A stretch of DNA of 64,000 bases from positions 2,784,924 through 2,848,923 of the forward strand of contig NC_017857.3 of assembly GCF_000260985.4 (NCBI RefSeq), written 5' to 3'. Numbering within the stretch: position 1 is the first letter of the stretch; every line of letters begins with the position of its first letter. The notes beneath the pieces were generated by a model. That model was not told the origin of the DNA, made no database searches, and was given only the letters and a program-made list of their open reading frames with translations. Shown here one piece after another: positions 37,719 through 46,437 of the stretch. Source of the DNA: Methylophaga nitratireducenticrescens (GTDB lineage Bacteria; Pseudomonadota; Gammaproteobacteria; Nitrosococcales; Methylophagaceae). Made by a program: the position numbers and the translations under genes.

Positions 37719-38880
37719 AACTGGCCTCCAGAGCACCAAGCAATTTATCTATATGTTCGGCATCATGAGCTGCAGAAAGCGTAATACGTAATCTTGCGGT
37801 ATTTTTCGGCACAGTCGGTGGCCGAATAATGCCGACCAGAATGCCATGCTGCTCCAGATCCTGTCCCAATTTAAAGGCTTTTTTATCATCACCAATCAAC
37901 AGCGGTTGAATCGCCGTTTGCGATGGCATTAGCGGTAATCCCAGTTGATCCGCCCCATCACGAAATTGTTTGATCAGTTGCTGTAATTTATCTCGCCGCC
38001 AGGTTTCCTGTTGCACCAGTTTTAAACTTGCCAGCGTTGCTGCTGCAATTGCCGGCGGCTGGGCGGTGGTGTAGATAAAACTGCGAGCCTGTTGCACCAG
38101 AGTTTCAATCACCACCTCGTCAGCAGCAACAAAAGCCCCTGCCGTGCCAAACGCTTTGCCAAAGGTGCCAACTAATATCGGCTTTTGCTGGGTTAGGCCA
38201 AAATGCTCAATAACACCGCCGCCATTTTGGCCAAGCACCCCAAGACCGTGGGCATCATCTATCAATACGCCAGCTTTGTGCTGTTCAGCCAAGTCCATGA
38301 TTTCAGGTAAGGGTGCAATATCCCCGTCCATGCTGAACACACCATCACTGACAATCAGCTTGTTTCGGGAGTTGGCGGCAGTGTGCAGTCGTTGATGCAG
38401 TAAAGCCATAGCGGCATGAGGATAACGTAATTGCTGCGCTTCGCTGAGGCGGCCGCCATCCAGTAATGAGGCGTGATTCAATTTATCCTGTACCACCACA
38501 TCAGTTTTACCCAATAGCCCATCAATTACACCGATATTGGCCATATAGCCGGTGGAAAACAATAGAACGCGCTGTTGGCCGGTAAATTCTGCCAGGGCCT
38601 CTTCAAGCTGATGATGATAACGGCTGTGACCAGTTAGTAAATGCGCTGCGCCACTGCCGACGCCTTCCTGATCCAGCGACTCGATAAAGGCCTTTTTTAA
38701 TGCTGGATGTGCGGCAAATCCCAGGTAATCATTGCTGCTGAAAGACAGCATTTTACGACCATCCAACACTACCTCAACACCCTGTTCACCATCACGCAAC
38801 CGCGTACGACGATACAAGCCGGCGGCTTTACGCTCGGTTAATGTTTGTTGGAGTTGTGAATGCCAGGGAAGTTGTGACAC
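37708..38880 (-). CDS. bioF: 8-amino-7-oxononanoate synthase
   Basis: PLP enzyme that joins pimeloyl-ACP and alanine. The 390-residue protein has FSSNDYLGF near the start, GSGAAHLLTGH, and the PLP-binding lysine in VGTFGKAFGTAGAF. Length is normal. It follows bioB after a 109-base gap that contains a hairpin at 38941-38973, while bioH overlaps its 3' end. This is the second gene in the operon order bioB-F-H-C-D. Confidence 0.95.
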   Translation of the reverse strand: MSQLPWHSQLQQTLTERKAAGLYRRTRLRDGEQGVEVVLDGRKMLSFSSNDYLGFAAHPALKKAFIESLDQEGVGSGAAHLLTGHSRYHHQLEEALAEFTGQQRVLLFSTGYMANIGVIDGLLGKTDVVVQDKLNHASLLDGGRLSEAQQLRYPHAAMALLHQRLHTAANSRNKLIVSDGVFSMDGDIAPLPEIMDLAEQHKAGVLIDDAHGLGVLGQNGGGVIEHFGLTQQKPILVGTFGKAFGTAGAFVAADEVVIETLVQQARSFIYTTAQPPAIAAATLASLKLVQQETWRRDKLQQLIKQFRDGADQLGLPLMPSQTAIQPLLIGDDKKAFKLGQDLEQHGILVGIIRPPTVPKNTARLRITLSAAHDAEHIDKLLGALEASYGH

Positions 38881-38940
38881 TAAAGCGCCTCGAGAAATCA
38901 GTTATCTTGAGTGATGCAACCGACAGACTTCATGAACAGA

Positions 38941-38973
38941 AATGCTCTGTGCGATAGCATCACACAGAGCATT
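38941..38973. promoter_or_regulatory. Hairpin between bioB and bioF
   Basis: AATGCTCTGTG pairs perfectly with CACAGAGCATT around an 11-base loop, just after the bioB stop. There is no long T-tract, so it may stabilise or process the transcript, or weaken expression of the downstream genes, rather than end it. Confidence 0.45.
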
Positions 38974-38989
38974 ATCTTTAATTCAACGT

Positions 38990-40003
38990 TCAGGCCGCTG
39001 AACAGTGTTTATCTTCCGATTGCTGCTGTCCGACTTGTAACGGTGTAATACCCAGACGATTGAAAAGATGCTGATCGTGATCAGTATCCGGATTGTCTGT
39101 TGTCAGCAGTTTTTCACCATAGAAAATCGAGTTGGCACCGGCCAGGAAGCTCATTGCCTGTAATTCATCGGTCATATTTTCCCGGCCGGCAGAGAGCCTG
39201 ACGAACGATTGCGGCATCATGATGCGTGCAACCGCAATGGTACGAACAAATTCAAATGGATCCAGATTGTTAATGCCATCAAGGGGTGTACCCTCGACTT
39301 GCACCAGTAAATTGATAGGTACACTCTCAGGATGACTTGGCAGATTAGCCAGACTGATTAACAAACCGGCCCGGTCCTTACGGCTTTCGCCCATACCAAC
39401 AATCCCGCCACTACAGACATTAATTCCCGCTTCACGAACATAGCTTAAAGTATCAAGACGATCCTGATACGTGCGGGTGGAAATAATTTCCCCGTAAAAT
39501 TCCGGCGAGGTATCGAGGTTATGGTTGTAATAATCCAGACCGGCTTCTTTCAGACGTTTGGCCTGATGATTTTCCAGCATGCCCAGCGTGACACAGGTTT
39601 CCAGCCCCATGTCCTTAACGCCTTCAATCATCGCCACAACCCGATCCACATCACGGTCTTTGAGGTTACGCCAGGCAGCGCCCATACAAAAACGACTGGC
39701 GCCGGTGGATTTTGCCTGTGCAGCGGATTCCAGAACTTTATCCAGAGGCAATATCGGTTCAGCTTTTACTGCAGATTCGTGATGCGCACTTTGTGGACAG
39801 TAACCACAATCCTCGGCACAACCACCGGTTTTGATGCTTAACAGCGTACTGATTTGCACCGCATTGGCATCAAAATTCTGCCGGTGAATAGTTTGAGCTT
39901 TGTACATCAGATCCGCAAATGGCAAATCAAACAAGGCTTCAATTTCCGCCTGCTGCCAGTCATGGCGAAGCGGCGCGGTCTTTTCTGCTATATTTTCAGT
40001 CAT
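38990..40003 (-). CDS. bioB: Biotin synthase
   Basis: Radical-SAM enzyme that inserts sulfur into dethiobiotin. Of about 337 residues; the radical-SAM cluster motif is CAEDCGYC (C-x3-C-x2-C), with [10 protein letters not shown] just before and RLSAGRENM near the C-terminus for the 2Fe-2S and Arg site. The start is uncertain: the ATG at 40003 (MTENIAEK) has AGAAG upstream, and another at 40015 is possible. It is the first gene of the operon; its promoter must lie in the roughly 30 bases before the divergent comF, or overlap it. Confidence 0.94.
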   Translation of the reverse strand: MTENIAEKTAPLRHDWQQAEIEALFDLPFADLMYKAQTIHRQNFDANAVQISTLLSIKTGGCAEDCGYCPQSAHHESAVKAEPILPLDKVLESAAQAKSTGASRFCMGAAWRNLKDRDVDRVVAMIEGVKDMGLETCVTLGMLENHQAKRLKEAGLDYYNHNLDTSPEFYGEIISTRTYQDRLDTLSYVREAGINVCSGGIVGMGESRKDRAGLLISLANLPSHPESVPINLLVQVEGTPLDGINNLDPFEFVRTIAVARIMMPQSFVRLSAGRENMTDELQAMSFLAGANSIFYGEKLLTTDNPDTDHDQHLFNRLGITPLQVGQQQSEDKHCSAA

Positions 40004-40036
40004 GGGCTTCTTCATCAGATTTAATGGATTAATAAC

Positions 40037-40762
40037 ATGATGGCCAGAAACTTTAGTGCCGTAGTGACGCATCGTTTGGCAGAATTATACAGCAAACTGT
40101 TGCCGATTCCCTGCTTCCTCTGTGGGGAGTTTAGTCAGCAGGAAGCTCTTTGCAAAGCGTGTATTGAGGACTTGCCCTGGCTTGAACAATGTTGTCAGCG
40201 GTGTGCTTTGCCACTTAATGAAAACGGAATTTGCGGCCAGTGTCTGATACAACCACCGCCACAACACGCCAGTTTGGCCTTATTTCGTTATGAAACTCCT
40301 ATCAATCATTGTATTGCCGCTTTTAAATTTCATCAGCAATTGGTATTTACCCAACTCTTTGCCAGGCTAATGGCGGAAAAACTTCAGCAACAAGATAATG
40401 CGTTACCCGAGGTACTGATTCCTGTTCCATTACATCCAAGTCGTTTGCGCAGGCGCGGATACAATCAGTCCGCTCAGTTGGCAGATATACTTGCCCGTCA
40501 ACTCAATCTTAAGGTAGATAAAACCAGTCTTATCCGCCAGCGAAATACCGTTCCTCAAATCGGTATGAGCGGAAAAGAACGCAAACGCAATGTAAAACGG
40601 GCATTTACACTCTGTAAAAAATTGCCCTACAAACAGGTTGCATTGATTGATGATGTATATACCACGGGGCATACAGTAGCCGAAGCCTGTCGCTGCTTAC
40701 AGCAAAATGGCGTCGAGACTGTAGAAGTATGGACAATTGCTCGTGCAATACGCCATTATTAG
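40037..40762 (+). CDS. comF: ComF family phosphoribosyltransferase-like protein
   Basis: A 241-residue ComF protein, needed for uptake of transforming DNA in naturally competent bacteria and present in most gammaproteobacteria. The N-terminal zinc-finger-like region has eight cysteines (CFLCG...CKAC...CCQRC...CGQC). The C-terminal phosphoribosyltransferase fold has the PRPP motif [13 protein letters not shown]. It is divergent from bioB, an arrangement common in this group (the bioB-comF neighbourhood). No other com gene is in the window. Confidence 0.9.
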   Translation: MMARNFSAVVTHRLAELYSKLLPIPCFLCGEFSQQEALCKACIEDLPWLEQCCQRCALPLNENGICGQCLIQPPPQHASLALFRYETPINHCIAAFKFHQQLVFTQLFARLMAEKLQQQDNALPEVLIPVPLHPSRLRRRGYNQSAQLADILARQLNLKVDKTSLIRQRNTVPQIGMSGKERKRNVKRAFTLCKKLPYKQVALIDDVYTTGHTVAEACRCLQQNGVETVEVWTIARAIRHY

Positions 40763-40799
40763 ACCCCATCACACTTATTTCAGTGCTCAAGGCTGTTGC

Positions 40800-41873
40800 A
40801 TGCCTCAAAAAGACGTGACGACGCTTCAAGATCGATTGGATGATCTGATTCGTATTGCCAAAAGTAATGAGCGAAAACAGCTCAACTTTCAGCAATATGA
40901 ATTAAGCTTGCTCAACAGCAGCGGTTTAGAGCCGTTACTGAAACTGATCCTGGAAGAACATAAACATCGTTTTCAACTGACGGCCGTGACGTTGATGCTG
41001 CATGATCCGGAATACGAATTTCAGCGGTTACTGGAATCACTCACGGAAACTGAACAATGGCACAAACATTTATTATTTACTGAATCGGTAAAGCGCCTGG
41101 AACAGTTTTTCAGTTTACGCCGCATTCCCAGACTGACCAGTTTTTCACCTCATCAACATCAACAACTGTTCCCTGCTTACAATGAGCTAGGTTCTGTCGC
41201 GCTATTACCGTTAATTCGGCAGAATCAATTAATTGGCAGTCTCAACCTAGGTAGCCGTAATCCCAACAGATTTCAATCCAATATCGGTACACAGTTCCTG
41301 CAGCATCTGGCTGCAGTAGTATCAGCATGTATTGAAAATGCCCGGCTACATGAAGAAGTCAAGCTGGTAGGTTTACGGGACCCGCTTACTGGAATCAACA
41401 ATCGGCGTTTTTTTGATCAACGCATCATGGAAGAATTCAGCCGGGCTAATCGAAATACCACCCCTTTGTCCTGTTTATTTGTCGATCTGGACTATTTTAA
41501 ACGTATCAATGACAATCATGGCCATCAAACAGGCGATCAGGTCCTCAAACAGGTAGCCCAACTGCTCAATGACAGTTTACGCCAAGGGGATGTACTAGCA
41601 CGTTATGGGGGGGAAGAATTTGTGGTTTTATTGGCCGATGCGACCTCTTCGGTGGCGGCAGATATTGCTGAACGCATGCGAAAAACGGTTGCTGAAACCC
41701 ATTTCACTTCATCAACAGGCAAGACATTGCAGGTTACCTTGTCGGTGGGGGTGTCAACTGTTGGGCCGGGCAGTAAAATGACGGTCAAACGATTGTTACA
41801 ATCGGCTGACCAGGCTGTGTACGGTGCAAAACTATCTGGCCGTAATCAAGTAAAGATCAGTGCTGAAGTCTGA
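40800..41873 (+). CDS. Diguanylate cyclase with GAF-like sensor
   Basis: About 357 residues. An N-terminal region (about 1-70) leads into a GAF-like sensor (FSPHQHQQLFPAYNELGSV, LIRQNQLIGSLNLGS) and a GGDEF domain (DPLTGINNRRFFDQRI). The active site reads YGGEEF, and five residues upstream sits RQGD, an RxxD inhibitory site, so the enzyme should make cyclic di-GMP with product inhibition. No membrane segment is seen. I place the start at 40800 (AAGG upstream); an in-frame TTG at 40737 overlaps comF and is weaker. Confidence 0.9.
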   Translation: MPQKDVTTLQDRLDDLIRIAKSNERKQLNFQQYELSLLNSSGLEPLLKLILEEHKHRFQLTAVTLMLHDPEYEFQRLLESLTETEQWHKHLLFTESVKRLEQFFSLRRIPRLTSFSPHQHQQLFPAYNELGSVALLPLIRQNQLIGSLNLGSRNPNRFQSNIGTQFLQHLAAVVSACIENARLHEEVKLVGLRDPLTGINNRRFFDQRIMEEFSRANRNTTPLSCLFVDLDYFKRINDNHGHQTGDQVLKQVAQLLNDSLRQGDVLARYGGEEFVVLLADATSSVAADIAERMRKTVAETHFTSSTGKTLQVTLSVGVSTVGPGSKMTVKRLLQSADQAVYGAKLSGRNQVKISAEV

Positions 41874-41922
41874 ACTTTGAAGCCTTATATGGATCTTGTG
41901 AGCATCGTTAAATGAGGGCTCG

Positions 41923-43413
41923 GTGAATCAACTGAAAGCTTTTTCAGCTGCTTTTTTGCATGCATTGAAAAACCTGCTGCCTATCGTCGTCGTTGTAGTT
42001 ATTTTTCAAGCCTTTGTTTTGCAAAATATCCCTCAGGACACTTTGTCGATTAGTCTTGGACTATTTACAGTCGCTATCGGTGTTGCCTTATTTCTGCGCG
42101 GCCTCGAACTCAGTATTTTTCCGGTTGGCAAAAGTCTTTCCAATCAATTTACCCGACGTGGTTCATTGTCGATTCTGCTCGCGTTTGGTTTTGCATTAGG
42201 CTTTTCGGCGGTGATTGCCGAACCGGCGTTAATTGCCGTAGCCGAACAAGCTCAAGAGATCAGTGAAGGACGAATAGATGCATTGATCCTGCGCTTTTTG
42301 GTGGCCGTTTCTGTTGGCTTTGTGGTTGCCCTCGGGGTATTTCGAATCCTGTTTGGTTACCCGCTACACTGGTTCATGATTATTGGTTACCTAATTGTCG
42401 TGGTCATCACATTTTTCACACCGGCTGAAATCGTCGGCCTGGCTTATGATTCAGGCGGCGTGACAACCAATATCGTGACTGTCCCATTGATAGCAGCCTT
42501 AGGCATTGGTTTAGCCTCATCCATTCGTGGCCGTAACCCACTTATTGATGGCTTTGGCATTGTAGCCATGGCCGTGATGGTACCGATGATAACAGTGCAG
42601 CTGTATGGGATTGTCGTGTTTAGGGGTAGTGAAACTGCTCCGGAAGCTGACCTTAGTATTGACACTGCGCAACAAGAAGCAATCTCGGGCCCGATGACCA
42701 TGCTGATGGATTTGTTGGGGATGATGGGAGATGTACTCCCTATCATTATCACTATCCTGTTTTTCCAGTACCTAGTGTTAAAACGACCGTTAACGAACCC
42801 ACGCAAAGTGATTTTGGGTTTTGCCATGGTCTTATTCGGGTTGTATGCGTTTGTTGTCGGTTTAAAAATGGGGTTATTCCCCATCGGCAGCAGCATGGCT
42901 GAACAACTGATAAAAAATCAGCATATTGTCTATGTCTATCTGTTTGCTTTTGCCATTGGTTTTGCGACAACCATGGCGGAACCCGCCTTGATTGCTATCG
43001 GTCAACAAGCAGAAGAAGCTGCTTCGGGAAGGATAAATGGTAACGTCATCCGGCTGCTGGTGGCAGTGGGTGTGGCAGTAGGCATCACTATCGGTGTACA
43101 TCGTATTATCTCCGGCGACTCAATTCATCACTACATTATCGGCGGGTATTTAATCGTTATCGTACTCACCTTAATCGCCCCCAAATATATTGTGCCACTG
43201 GCATATGACTTAGGTGGTGTGACAACCTCAGAAGTCACCGTGCCCTTGGTGACGGCACTGGGTATTGGCCTTGCAACCCATATTGAAGGCCGCAACATTC
43301 TGATGGATGGCTTTGGCTTAATTGCCTTTGCCTCAATCTTTCCAATCATAACGGTCATGCTCTATGCTATTGCGATGCATTTCATGACGACTTTGCAAAA
43401 GGTAAACCGATGA
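41923..43413 (+). CDS. DUF1538 family membrane protein
   Basis: A 496-residue polytopic protein made of two homologous halves (about 1-230 and 260-495). Each half ends with GLAYDSGGVTTNIVTVPLIA or LAYDLGGVTTSEVTVPLVT, followed by a paired ALGIGLA...RGRN...DGFG motif. The duplication and conserved motif look like a transporter with internal pseudo-symmetry. DUF1538 has no established substrate. GTG start with GAGGG upstream. The stop overlaps the next gene (ATGA), so the three-gene operon is tight. Confidence 0.88.
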   Translation: MNQLKAFSAAFLHALKNLLPIVVVVVIFQAFVLQNIPQDTLSISLGLFTVAIGVALFLRGLELSIFPVGKSLSNQFTRRGSLSILLAFGFALGFSAVIAEPALIAVAEQAQEISEGRIDALILRFLVAVSVGFVVALGVFRILFGYPLHWFMIIGYLIVVVITFFTPAEIVGLAYDSGGVTTNIVTVPLIAALGIGLASSIRGRNPLIDGFGIVAMAVMVPMITVQLYGIVVFRGSETAPEADLSIDTAQQEAISGPMTMLMDLLGMMGDVLPIIITILFFQYLVLKRPLTNPRKVILGFAMVLFGLYAFVVGLKMGLFPIGSSMAEQLIKNQHIVYVYLFAFAIGFATTMAEPALIAIGQQAEEAASGRINGNVIRLLVAVGVAVGITIGVHRIISGDSIHHYIIGGYLIVIVLTLIAPKYIVPLAYDLGGVTTSEVTVPLVTALGIGLATHIEGRNILMDGFGLIAFASIFPIITVMLYAIAMHFMTTLQKVNR

Positions 43414-43760
43414 AATTTTCTGTTCTTGTTGCCATTGTTCCCGAAGAAAATGAACAGGCTGCGATTGATACCGCCAAAGATCTCGGTGCCGGTGGCATAA
43501 CCGTCATGTCAGCCCGGGGAATCAGTAATAACGTCAAAAAAACCTTTTTTGGTCTGAGTTACGATGGCAGTCAAAGTGTGTTGCTGATGGTATTGGAAAA
43601 AGGCTTGTCATTACAGGTGCTCAAAGCCATTCAAAAAATTCTGATGCCGGATAATCAGGAGTCCAAAGGTCTGGTATTTACTCTGCCACTGGATCATCTA
43701 GCGGGTATCGATACCTCTCAGGTTGAACAATTCCAGCAACATTTACGAGATTCTTTCTAA
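43410..43760 (+). CDS. PII-like regulatory protein (116 aa)
   Basis: Small protein of the PII superfamily fold with AAIDTAKDLGAGGITVMSAR and SQSVLLMVLEKG, matching the betaalphabeta core. It lacks the T-loop tyrosine region of true GlnB. PII-like proteins next to membrane transporters usually gate or regulate them in response to nucleotides or bicarbonate. Its ATG overlaps the DUF1538 stop by 4 bases, so the two are almost surely one functional unit. Confidence 0.75.
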   Translation: MKFSVLVAIVPEENEQAAIDTAKDLGAGGITVMSARGISNNVKKTFFGLSYDGSQSVLLMVLEKGLSLQVLKAIQKILMPDNQESKGLVFTLPLDHLAGIDTSQVEQFQQHLRDSF

Positions 43761-43778
43761 CCCTCAAGGATGCCGCCA

Positions 43779-44168
43779 ATGCGATTAGTTAAAGATGTCA
43801 TGATTACCGATGTAGTCACCATTTCACCCTTTGCCAAAATGCGTGAAGCGTTGAACCTGATGAAACGCCATAAAATCAAATCCTTGGTCGTGGATAAGCA
43901 GAATCAACATGATGCCTATGGGTTGATTACCTACTCAGATATTTTGAAAACGGTTATTGCTGAAGAAGGCGATATTGATTTGCTGAATGTCTATGACATC
44001 TGCGCCAAACCCGTTATAGCCGTTGGGGAAGAATTAGCGATTCAACATGTCGCCAAGTTGATGACAACGCATCGGGTGAAACGGCTTCTGGTGGTTCATA
44101 ACAATGATTTGGTTGGTATGGTAGCGATGAACGACATCATGGAACAATTGTTAAGCGAAATTGAATAA
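43779..44168 (+). CDS. CBS domain pair protein
   Basis: About 129 residues containing two CBS motifs (LVVDKQNQHDAYGLITYSDI and RVKRLLVVHNNDLVGMVAMN). Such domains bind AMP, ADP, ATP or SAM. The start at 43779 is favoured by AAGGA 8 bases upstream over an ATG 9 bases earlier. It follows the PII-like gene by 18 bases, adding a second nucleotide-sensing module to the same operon as the DUF1538 membrane protein. Confidence 0.85.
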   Translation: MRLVKDVMITDVVTISPFAKMREALNLMKRHKIKSLVVDKQNQHDAYGLITYSDILKTVIAEEGDIDLLNVYDICAKPVIAVGEELAIQHVAKLMTTHRVKRLLVVHNNDLVGMVAMNDIMEQLLSEIE

Positions 44169-44171
44169 AGC

Positions 44172-45005
44172 TTAATCCAATACCTTGATGGCGCTGGGAT
44201 GCTGCACAAACAGACTGTATTGCTTCCCTCGTTTGGACATCCAGCCATGGACTTCCAGAGATTTATTCAAATACGACTCCAATGGCGGAAACAGGTCCTG
44301 CTGTTCTTTCGCTATCCTCAAACTGGCTTTGTCATTAACCTTTAATACCCAATAATCCCTGGTCTGTGCGCGTGATTCAGCGGTTAACAGCCATCGTTGC
44401 CAGCCACGATAGGCTGTTTCAGTGATAGTAGTGATCTTACGAGGCTGATAATGTTTATCTCCCCAAATACCCTGCTGTTGGTTTATTGCCTGTTGTTGGG
44501 CGGCAATCAATTGCTCTGCATACTGCAGATTGGGTGGTTTTAGACTCAGTGCTGCCAGCCCCTTCTGTAGCAATTTTTCATTAATAAAGTCACCGTCCGG
44601 TGTCCAGGCATACGCTAGCAACCGATCATAACGATCGCGTTTCTCGATATCGTACTGTAAATAGACCTGGTTTTCTGATAACTGATTTTTTAACCAATCT
44701 CTCGCTTCAATGCCTCCTGGTTCGGCTTCGCGATAACGAGAACTGATTTCCGGGGTATTTATACCGAGTAATCTGACCCGCTGATTATTTTCCAGTATCA
44801 ATGTATCGCCGTCATAGACCCGTTTAACATTAAATAAATAGCGATTGGAACTGGGGGTTAACTCAATCGTTTCCGCTGCTGGATCAGCAGGTTGATCAGA
44901 AAATATCTGCAGTCCATGGTCATCTGTCCACTGATAAATTTCTGTGGCGCTTACTGTACCAATTAGCCAAAACAGTAAAATAAAAGCAGATAAATATCTT
45001 GTCAT
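44172..45005 (-). CDS. Secreted thermonuclease-like protein with DUF4124
   Basis: A 277-residue protein with a signal peptide (first about 20 residues), a DUF4124-like segment (EIYQWTDDHGLQIFSDQPA) and a staphylococcal-nuclease fold (VKRVYDGDTLILENNQRVRL, INTPEI, EKRDRYDRLLAYAW, about residues 58-190). A C-terminal domain of about 85 residues follows. The nuclease core keeps the Asp, Arg and Glu positions expected of an active enzyme. It starts one base after the ubiA stop, so it is the last gene of the long operon. Confidence 0.85.
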   Translation of the reverse strand: MTRYLSAFILLFWLIGTVSATEIYQWTDDHGLQIFSDQPADPAAETIELTPSSNRYLFNVKRVYDGDTLILENNQRVRLLGINTPEISSRYREAEPGGIEARDWLKNQLSENQVYLQYDIEKRDRYDRLLAYAWTPDGDFINEKLLQKGLAALSLKPPNLQYAEQLIAAQQQAINQQQGIWGDKHYQPRKITTITETAYRGWQRWLLTAESRAQTRDYWVLKVNDKASLRIAKEQQDLFPPLESYLNKSLEVHGWMSKRGKQYSLFVQHPSAIKVLD

Positions 45006-45006
45006 C

Positions 45007-45873
45007 TCAGCTCAGGCTGTAATGCAAAACGATGCTGATAAAAATAACCGCACCCACCCAATTATTATTCAGAAAAGCTTTTAAACAAGCATGGCGTTCA
45101 CGATCTTTACTAAGCCATAACTGGTAAACAAATAAAACTGCAGCGATTGCTAAACCAATATAAAACAGCATTCCAAACTGCAACTGCCATCCAATTAACA
45201 ACAGGATCAACAGATACCCGAGTTGTAACAGGCCTTGTATCAATAAATCCTTCTGTCCAAACAGAATGGCTGTGGATTTCACACCAGCTTGCAGATCATC
45301 CTCACGATCAGCCATGGCATAGAAAGTGTCATACATTATTGTCCAGATAATATTGGCCACAAACAACCACCAGACAATGGCCGGTAATGCATTGGTCTGG
45401 GCTGCAAACGCCATCGGAATTGCCCAGCCAAATGCCATGCCTAATACCAGCTGCGGCAGATAGGTAAAGCGTTTCATAAACGGATAAATCGCGGCCAGCA
45501 TTACCGCCACCAGCGATAGCGCTATCGTGAATGGATTGAGCAACAACACCAGCATAAACGCGATTAAAGCTAATACCACAAACGTCAGTACTGCCTGTTT
45601 TGCCGTTAATACGCCGGTTGCCAGCGGACGGTTTTCAGTACGCCACACCTGCCCATCAATATGCCTGTCGGCAAAATCATTAATTGCGCAGCCCGCCGCA
45701 CGCATCAACACAACACCTGCAATAAAAATCAGCAGGATCTTAATATCCGGCAGGCCCCCAGCTGCAATCCATAACGCCGTCAAGGTGGGCCAGAGCAACA
45801 GTAAAATACCGATTGGCCGATTCATTCGGGTTAATTGCCAGTAAGGTCGTAGTTGTGTGGCTAGATTTGTCAT
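45007..45873 (-). CDS. ubiA: 4-hydroxybenzoate octaprenyltransferase
   Basis: Attaches the polyprenyl chain to 4-hydroxybenzoate in ubiquinone synthesis. The 288-residue membrane protein has the two Asp-rich motifs: NDFADRHIDGQV and YDTFYAMADREDD. About eight to nine membrane segments. Its ATG overlaps the ubiC stop (TGATG). Together with ubiC it supplies the first two dedicated steps of the pathway. Confidence 0.95.
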   Translation of the reverse strand: MTNLATQLRPYWQLTRMNRPIGILLLLWPTLTALWIAAGGLPDIKILLIFIAGVVLMRAAGCAINDFADRHIDGQVWRTENRPLATGVLTAKQAVLTFVVLALIAFMLVLLLNPFTIALSLVAVMLAAIYPFMKRFTYLPQLVLGMAFGWAIPMAFAAQTNALPAIVWWLFVANIIWTIMYDTFYAMADREDDLQAGVKSTAILFGQKDLLIQGLLQLGYLLILLLIGWQLQFGMLFYIGLAIAAVLFVYQLWLSKDRERHACLKAFLNNNWVGAVIFISIVLHYSLS

Positions 45874-46424
45874 CAAGACCAGTCCTGATTCGGTAAAAAA
45901 ATTTCACAGACCAACAAACTATTATCAGCAAAATAAAAACATGAACGTCTTGCCCACATTATTGAACTTTCGTTGAGTTCATTACTGCTGTGTTTTGCCA
46001 GTTCAAACAGGCTTTGTCCTGAACGCAGACTGGCGACTTCCAGGGGGCCGCGTTTAATTGCCGGATCAGTAAACAGGATTTCACCCAGAGAGCGATTACC
46101 CAGATGATGAATATGCAGGTGAGCCTGCAATGCCTGATAACTTACACGTGGCACAATGGTGCGGGCAAATACCCGTGCCTGATCACCATCGCGCAATATT
46201 ACTTCACGGCAATAGGCATGTTCGTATAACGGTTGCTCAAGCTTCAAAGCTTCTTCTGGCAGAGGTTTCTGCCAACCGGTTTGCTGCAGATCCACTTTGA
46301 ATTGCTGCTGACTGGTCTGTTGCAGCCGCAGCGTTAACGATCCTTTGTCCGTTAACCATCCAGCCAGTTCGGCTGGTAGTTTTGCAGTTGGCGCGGGATG
46401 CCAGTGTGTTTGGCTTTTTAACAT
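45873..46424 (-). CDS. ubiC: Chorismate lyase
   Basis: Converts chorismate to 4-hydroxybenzoate and pyruvate. The 183-residue protein is of typical length. EVILRDGDQARVFARTIVP and LGNRSLGEILFTDPAIKRG carry the Arg and Glu residues of the family's product-binding site. It follows recG by 13 bases and overlaps ubiA, giving the order recG-ubiC-ubiA. Confidence 0.92.
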   Translation of the reverse strand: MLKSQTHWHPAPTAKLPAELAGWLTDKGSLTLRLQQTSQQQFKVDLQQTGWQKPLPEEALKLEQPLYEHAYCREVILRDGDQARVFARTIVPRVSYQALQAHLHIHHLGNRSLGEILFTDPAIKRGPLEVASLRSGQSLFELAKHSSNELNESSIMWARRSCFYFADNSLLVCEIFLPNQDWS

Positions 46425-46437
46425 TGATTCTGGTGAC

